Assembly: GCA_947576095.1 (NCBI GenBank)
Contig: CANPPW010000004.1
Location: 1-54,882 of the forward strand
Direction: 5' to 3'
From: an uncultured Mycoplasmatota bacterium
GTDB taxonomy: Bacteria > Bacillota_I > Bacilli_A > RF39 > UBA660
DNA: 54,882 bases
Below the pieces are notes generated by a model. It made no database searches, was not told where the DNA came from, and saw only the letters and a list, made by a program, of their open reading frames with translations. Position numbers and translations under genes: made by a program. Each line of letters begins with the position of its first letter. The first letter of the stretch is position 1. Of the stretch, positions 51,453-54,882 are shown piece by piece.

Positions 51453-52052
51453 TTATGCTATTTCTGTCCGATTATCTAGTGCTGTTTCTAGTGTCATTAA
51501 GTCAACATATTCCATATCTGCTCCCATAGGAATTCCATGAGCAATTTTTGTTATTTTAATGGGTAATCCATTTAGTATTTTAGATATATATAAAATCGTT
51601 GTCTCCCCTTCAATACTTGGTTTTAATGCTAAAATAATTTCTTCTATCTTTTCCTTATCAATGCGATCTAATAAAGTTTTTAACTCTATATCATCAGGAG
51701 AAATTCCATCTAGTGGAGATATTAAACCATTTAAAACATGGTATTGCCCCTTATAAGTTCCAATTTTTTCAAAACTAATAATATTTTTAGAATCCTCTAC
51801 AACACAGATGATTTTTTTGTTCCTAGTTAAATCTTTACATATTTCACATAATTCCCCTTCACATAAATTGTTACAAATCTTACATTTTTTTATTTTAATT
51901 TTACTATCAATTATTGATTTTGAAAATAAATTAATACTTTCACTATCCAATTTAAGAGTAGCCAAGGCTAGTCTTTCAGCTGTTTTTTCTCCAATTCCAG
52001 GTAATTTCTTATAACATTCTATTAAATTACTAATAGTTAATGGATACTTCAT
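51453..52052 (-). CDS. recR: Recombination protein RecR
   Basis: This 199-residue protein has a helix-hairpin-helix (L-P-G-I-G-E-K-T-A-E-R-L-A), the C-K-I-C-x-N-L-C-E-G-E-L-C-x-I-C zinc finger and a Toprim domain (V-V-E-D … L-A-L-K-P-S-I-E-G-E-T-T). It loads RecA with RecFO. It follows ebfC by 1 base in dnaX-ebfC-recR. Confidence 0.97.
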   Translation of the reverse strand: MKYPLTISNLIECYKKLPGIGEKTAERLALATLKLDSESINLFSKSIIDSKIKIKKCKICNNLCEGELCEICKDLTRNKKIICVVEDSKNIISFEKIGTYKGQYHVLNGLISPLDGISPDDIELKTLLDRIDKEKIEEIILALKPSIEGETTILYISKILNGLPIKITKIAHGIPMGADMEYVDLMTLETALDNRTEIA

Positions 52053-52053
52053 T

Positions 52054-52350
52054 TTAAAATAAACCTGGCATTCCTTGTGTATATTTTCCTAGTTTTTCTT
52101 CTATATCTTTATCAATTTTTTTCATAGCATCATTAATGGAAACAACAAGTAAATCTTCTAATATTTCAATATCTTCCTTTTCAAGCTCATCCATTTCTAT
52201 TTTAACTTCCTGGATTTCTTTTTTACCATTTACTTTTACATGAACAAAAGAAGAACTCCCTTCATATATTGTATCATCAATTATCCCTTTTGCATTTTCC
52301 ATTTCTTTTTGAATTTTTTTTGCTTGTTTCATCATTGCTTGTATATTCAT
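52054..52350 (-). CDS. Nucleoid-associated protein YaaK/EbfC
   Basis: This 98-residue YbaB/EbfC-family protein has M-K-Q-A-K-K-I-Q-K-E-M and a C-terminal G-M-P-G-L-F. It forms small DNA-binding dimers. It lies between dnaX and recR, the near-universal order. Confidence 0.95.
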   Translation of the reverse strand: MNIQAMMKQAKKIQKEMENAKGIIDDTIYEGSSSFVHVKVNGKKEIQEVKIEMDELEKEDIEILEDLLVVSINDAMKKIDKDIEEKLGKYTQGMPGLF

Positions 52351-52365
52351 AATTTTTCCTCTTTT

Positions 52366-54030
52366 CTAATTTTCATATTCTATTATATCACCAAAAATTT
52401 CATCTATATCGTTTTTTTTATGATTTTGTTTTTTTTGTATTGGAATTTGTAAATTATCTTCTTGATAACAATATTGCTTTTTTTGAGTATTAAAATCCGT
52501 TTTTATTTGTTCCCATTCTATTTGATCACAAGAAATAACTTTTAAATGTTTTTTGTATACCAACTCAAATAAAGTCTCTATTGGTTCCAATTCTGCATTA
52601 AATTTTTCACTCAACCATTTTTTTTCAAATACAATTACAGCATATTTTTCACTTGCCGCTTTTATTTCCCCATCCATAATTAATGTAACATATTCGCTAT
52701 ATTGCGAATCTAAAGTATACGACATAAATTCTTCATATTTATTTTTCATATTTAATAAAATTTTTCTTTGAAATTCAGCTAATGTATTACTAATTCGTAA
52801 TTGTTTTATTTTTTCTATTAACTCTTTATTTTCATTCGATATTTTATTGAAAGAATCCAGATCTGGCTCTTTTTTCCGTGTAATTTTTTCCTGTTGAATT
52901 TGTGGAGGTTTTGTTTGATTCAAAAGTTTTTCCTTTTGCCTAATATGATTAATAGATGAGATTTGTTTAATAATCATTAATTCAAATAATATCTTAGGAT
53001 TATTTGAATTTTTCATCTTATATATATTTTCATTTATTAAATCAATTAATATAACTAATTCTTCTTGTTCTACTTTTTCATTGATTTTTTCATAAGGTTT
53101 CAAATTTAATGTTCTATTTGAAAAATAATTTGGAACTGTTTTATAAAGTAAAACATTTCTTAAAAACAACAAAATCTCTTCTGCGACTTTAACTAAATTT
53201 TTACCAGATTCATTATATAAATCAAATTGATTAAAAACTGCTGCTAGATCCCCAATAAATATATTTTCTATCAAATTTTGCAGTTCTTCTTGTGATACAG
53301 TTCCATTAATTTCATGTATATCAGATACCTGAATTATATCATTATTTCCCACGTAAGATATTACCTGATCTAATAAACCTATTGCATCTCTAAGTCCTCC
53401 ATCTGATAAACGAGCTATTTCTTCTAATGCATAGTTATCAATTTGTATATTTTCATTCTCAGCAATATATTTTAAACGTGTGGCAATCTGTAATACAGAA
53501 ATTTTTTTAAAATCAAAACGTTGACATCTAGATAATATAGTATCTGGTATCTTATGAGGTTCAGTAGTTGCTAGAATAAATAAAACATGTGATGGAGGTT
53601 CTTCTAATGTTTTTAGTAGTGCATTAAATGCACCAACTGTCAACATATGAACTTCATCTATAATATACACCTTATATTTACCATTACTTGGGACTAGATT
53701 TATTTTACTCTTTAATTCTCTTATTTCATCTACACCATTATTAGAAGCAGCATCAATCTCTATTATATCAGTCGTTTCTTTATTATTTATTTGCGTACAA
53801 TTGACACATAAGTTACAAGGAGTGATGCCATTTCGATTTTCACAATTGACTGTTTTTCCGATTATCTTAGCAATTGTGGTTTTACCAGTACCTCTAGGTC
53901 CTGCGAATAAATAAGCATGTGAGAGTTTATTATTTATAATCGCATTTTCAAATGTCTTTACAATCACTTCTTGTCCTACTACATCATCAAATTTTACTGG
54001 TCTATATTTTCTATATAACGCTTGATACAC
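52366..54030 (-). CDS. dnaX: DNA polymerase III tau (and possibly gamma) subunit
   Basis: This 554-residue protein starts Y-Q-A-L-Y-R-K-Y-R-P, with Walker A G-P-R-G-T-G-K-T-T, a four-cysteine zinc site (C-E-N … C-N-L-C-x-N-C), D-E-V-H-M-L and S-R-C-Q. A Lys/Gln-rich linker and tau-specific C-terminus follow. It is the clamp-loader ATPase that bridges polymerase and helicase. An A6 run at codons 386-387 (52870-52875) is followed in the -1 frame by a stop after eight codons, so a shorter gamma-like form is conceivable but not shown. Confidence 0.97.
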   Translation of the reverse strand: MYQALYRKYRPVKFDDVVGQEVIVKTFENAIINNKLSHAYLFAGPRGTGKTTIAKIIGKTVNCENRNGITPCNLCVNCTQINNKETTDIIEIDAASNNGVDEIRELKSKINLVPSNGKYKVYIIDEVHMLTVGAFNALLKTLEEPPSHVLFILATTEPHKIPDTILSRCQRFDFKKISVLQIATRLKYIAENENIQIDNYALEEIARLSDGGLRDAIGLLDQVISYVGNNDIIQVSDIHEINGTVSQEELQNLIENIFIGDLAAVFNQFDLYNESGKNLVKVAEEILLFLRNVLLYKTVPNYFSNRTLNLKPYEKINEKVEQEELVILIDLINENIYKMKNSNNPKILFELMIIKQISSINHIRQKEKLLNQTKPPQIQQEKITRKKEPDLDSFNKISNENKELIEKIKQLRISNTLAEFQRKILLNMKNKYEEFMSYTLDSQYSEYVTLIMDGEIKAASEKYAVIVFEKKWLSEKFNAELEPIETLFELVYKKHLKVISCDQIEWEQIKTDFNTQKKQYCYQEDNLQIPIQKKQNHKKNDIDEIFGDIIEYEN

Positions 54031-54079
54031 TTTTTTACCTCCTTTTTATACCTATTATAACTATATATTAAATAAATTG

Positions 54080-54520
54080 CTATTTTCTTTTTTGAGAAAA
54101 GAATTTTTTTAAGATTTTTTTACTTTCTTCCTCATATATATTTTTTTTTACTTCAATTTTATTTTTTTTACATACATATTCAAAAAATTTTTTTTCTTGT
54201 TCATTTAAATATAGACTATCTGCGGCATAAACTATTTTTTTTATACGAGATTGTATAATAGCACCCATACACATTTCACAAGGCTGTAAAGTTACATATA
54301 ATGTACATTCTTGTAATCTCCATTTTTTTAATTTTTTGCAGGCTCTTTCAATAGCAATCATTTCGGCATGTTTTGTTCCCTGTCTTTTTCTTTCTACCAT
54401 ATTATAAGCTTTGGAGATTATCTTATTATCTTTTGTAATTACTGCTCCAATTGGAACTTCATCTTTTTTATAGGCTAAATAGGCTTGATCTAAAGCTTTA
54501 CGCATAAAATTTTTTTCCAT
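54080..54520 (-). CDS. tadA: tRNA-specific adenosine deaminase
   Basis: This 146-residue enzyme has H-A-E-M-I-A-I-E and P-C-E-M-C-M-G, the zinc-binding His and two Cys plus catalytic Glu of the deaminase family. It converts A34 to inosine in tRNA-Arg(ACG). It lies between the SRP RNA and dnaX, on the same strand. Confidence 0.95.
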   Translation of the reverse strand: MEKNFMRKALDQAYLAYKKDEVPIGAVITKDNKIISKAYNMVERKRQGTKHAEMIAIERACKKLKKWRLQECTLYVTLQPCEMCMGAIIQSRIKKIVYAADSLYLNEQEKKFFEYVCKKNKIEVKKNIYEEESKKILKKFFSQKRK

Positions 54521-54542
54521 ATAATCACCATTTCAAAAAAAA

Positions 54543-54616
54543 AGCACACACATTTAGAGGTACTTAAGGCTGCTATCTTCCGATTCTGACCTGGTTCAAA
54601 CATAAATGTTGTGCTA
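54543..54616 (-). ncRNA. ffs: Signal recognition particle RNA, small type
   Basis: This minus-strand RNA of about 74 nt has the domain IV signature AGGTCAG … CGGAAG … AGCAGCC (symmetric and asymmetric loops with a GGAA tetraloop). It is closed by a long stem with GCACA…ATTTA pairing to TAAAT…TGTGTGC. A T9 run follows directly as terminator. It binds Ffh for membrane targeting. It is the short bacterial form without an Alu domain, unlike the ~270-nt Bacillus scRNA. It lies upstream of tadA; in Bacillus it is between tadA and dnaX. Confidence 0.93.
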
Positions 54617-54621
54617 CATAT

Positions 54622-54650
54622 AATATATATGATAAGAATAAATAAATCAA
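54622..54650 (-). promoter_or_regulatory. Promoter of the SRP RNA
   Basis: Minus-strand TTGATT, 17 bases, TATATT, placing the start at about 54615, right at the base of the RNA's terminal stem. Confidence 0.65.
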
Positions 54651-54709
54651 GATTTTTCTAGTGTTACATTTTATAAAAATTTAACACATATATTTTTCAA
54701 ACATAATAA

Positions 54710-54753
54710 AACAAGACTGATAAAATCATTTCATGATCTTTATCAGTCTTGTT
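54710..54753 (-). terminator. Long hairpin terminator
   Basis: AACAAGACTGATAAA/TTTATCAGTCTTGTT, 15 bp, extended inward by ATCAT/ATGAT, with a TTTTATT tail on the minus strand. It would end the gene that enters from the right edge. Confidence 0.8.
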
Positions 54754-54816
54754 AAATAATAAATAATTCAACTATATATTCTATAAAATTTTACTTCTTT
54801 CTCTTCCTTCTTACTA

Positions 54817-54832
54817 TGTTTCACGTATAACA
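54817..54832. promoter_or_regulatory. parS: Imperfect parS-like ParB-binding site
   Basis: The 16 bases TGTTTCACGTATAACA match the Bacillota parS consensus (TGTTTCACGTGAAACA) at 14 positions, with both mismatches in the right half-site. ParB is encoded in this window and the surrounding genes are origin-proximal. It overlaps the last two bases of the first 30-base repeat. Confidence 0.5.
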
Positions 54833-54837
54833 TCTTT

Positions 54838-54882
54838 TTATTCCTTCGCTTTTTTTACTTCTTTCTCTTCCTTCTTACTATG
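54838..54882 (-). CDS. C-terminal end of a gene entering from the right edge
   Basis: An open minus-strand frame enters at the window end and stops with TAA at 54838-54840, ending in a Lys/Glu-rich tail (K-K-E-E-K-E-V-K-K-A-K-E). A strong terminator follows about 85 bases later. Only 14 residues are visible, so the identity is unknown. Confidence 0.35.
   Translation of the reverse strand, partial: HSKKEEKEVKKAKE

Larger units (their letters stand above)
54789..54882. repeat. Direct repeat, 30 bases, two copies 64 bases apart
   Basis: The identical 30-base sequence occurs at 54789-54818 and 54853-54882, the second copy being cut by the window edge. The 34 bases between contain the parS-like site and the stop codon of the entering frame. 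The minus strand reads H-S-K-K-E-E-K-E-V-K in both copies, so it looks like a duplicated gene end. Confidence 0.8.

Noticed and set aside
54789-54882. Possible CRISPR array (30-base repeats with a 34-base spacer)
   Set aside because: Only two copies are seen, the repeat is low-complexity pyrimidine-rich without a palindrome, and it reads as a Lys/Glu-rich gene end. No cas genes are in the window.
1-54882. Mollicute-type genetic code (UGA = Trp)
   Set aside because: UGA ends spoVT and other genes, and tryptophan is encoded by UGG.
1-54882. tRNA genes
   Set aside because: I looked for GGTTCGA-type T-arm signatures in the gaps and saw no convincing cloverleaf; the GGTTCAAA near 54593 belongs to the SRP RNA complement.

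Overview
The window comes from the chromosome of a very AT-rich, low-GC Gram-positive bacterium (Bacillota, Bacilli-like). It carries spoIIR, spoVT, bofA and ricT/yaaT, so the lineage is spore-forming or descends from spore-formers. MurA, a LysM-G5-M23 hydrolase and a 3D-domain protein argue for a peptidoglycan wall. UGA is used as a stop (for example at the end of spoVT), so this is not a Mycoplasma-type code. The species cannot be named from the sequence; an uncultured gut Bacilli or Erysipelotrichia-like lineage is my inference. Nearly all genes lie on the minus strand.

Layout. (1) 1-6.9 kb: type VII secretion module A, read leftward: essC1, a YukD-like ubiquitin-fold gene, a long WXG-type protein and three or four small helical proteins. 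It abuts a 5'-truncated metallo-beta-lactamase gene. (2) 7.7-10.4 kb: rpsF-ssb-rpsR, a divergent superoxide dismutase and a nucleotidyltransferase. (3) 10.4-18 kb: type VII module B (essC2, yukD2, an acidic protein, and a divergent two-gene operon with a WYG protein). It is interleaved with two stand-alone structured RNA candidates, each with its own promoter and terminator, and followed by a frameshifted unknown gene. (4) 18-27 kb: ychF, an AbgT-type transporter, DUF951, mscS, parB-parA, a serine hydrolase, rplM-rpsI and rpmE. (5) 27-38 kb: a Bax-inhibitor membrane protein, murA, fba, mntP, spoIIR, rlmH, walJ, the M23 hydrolase, dnaB, rplI and a short GdpP-like phosphodiesterase. (6) 37-54.9 kb: a 3D-domain protein, tatD, metG and dut behind a Met-type T-box, spoVT, a CBS-type pyrophosphatase (plus strand), mfd, pth, rsmI, trmN6-like, ricT, holB, bofA, recR, ebfC, dnaX, tadA and the SRP RNA. 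An imperfect parS-like site lies at the right edge.

Most housekeeping genes are those that flank oriC in Bacillus. Here the two Bacillus arms (dnaX-recR-bofA and rpsR-ssb-rpsF-ychF-DUF951-parB-parA) sit on one strand in one block, with type VII modules inserted around the rpsF-ychF segment.

The most novel material is the type VII region. It has two EssC paralogs, one with an intact and one with a broken second Walker A motif, a set of unusual WXG-like small proteins, and two RNAs with a shared architecture (5' closing stem, internal hairpin, a GGGAG-CAAA-like stretch, a shared 13-mer, 3' hairpins, terminator). No EssB, EsaA or EssA homolog is visible in the window.
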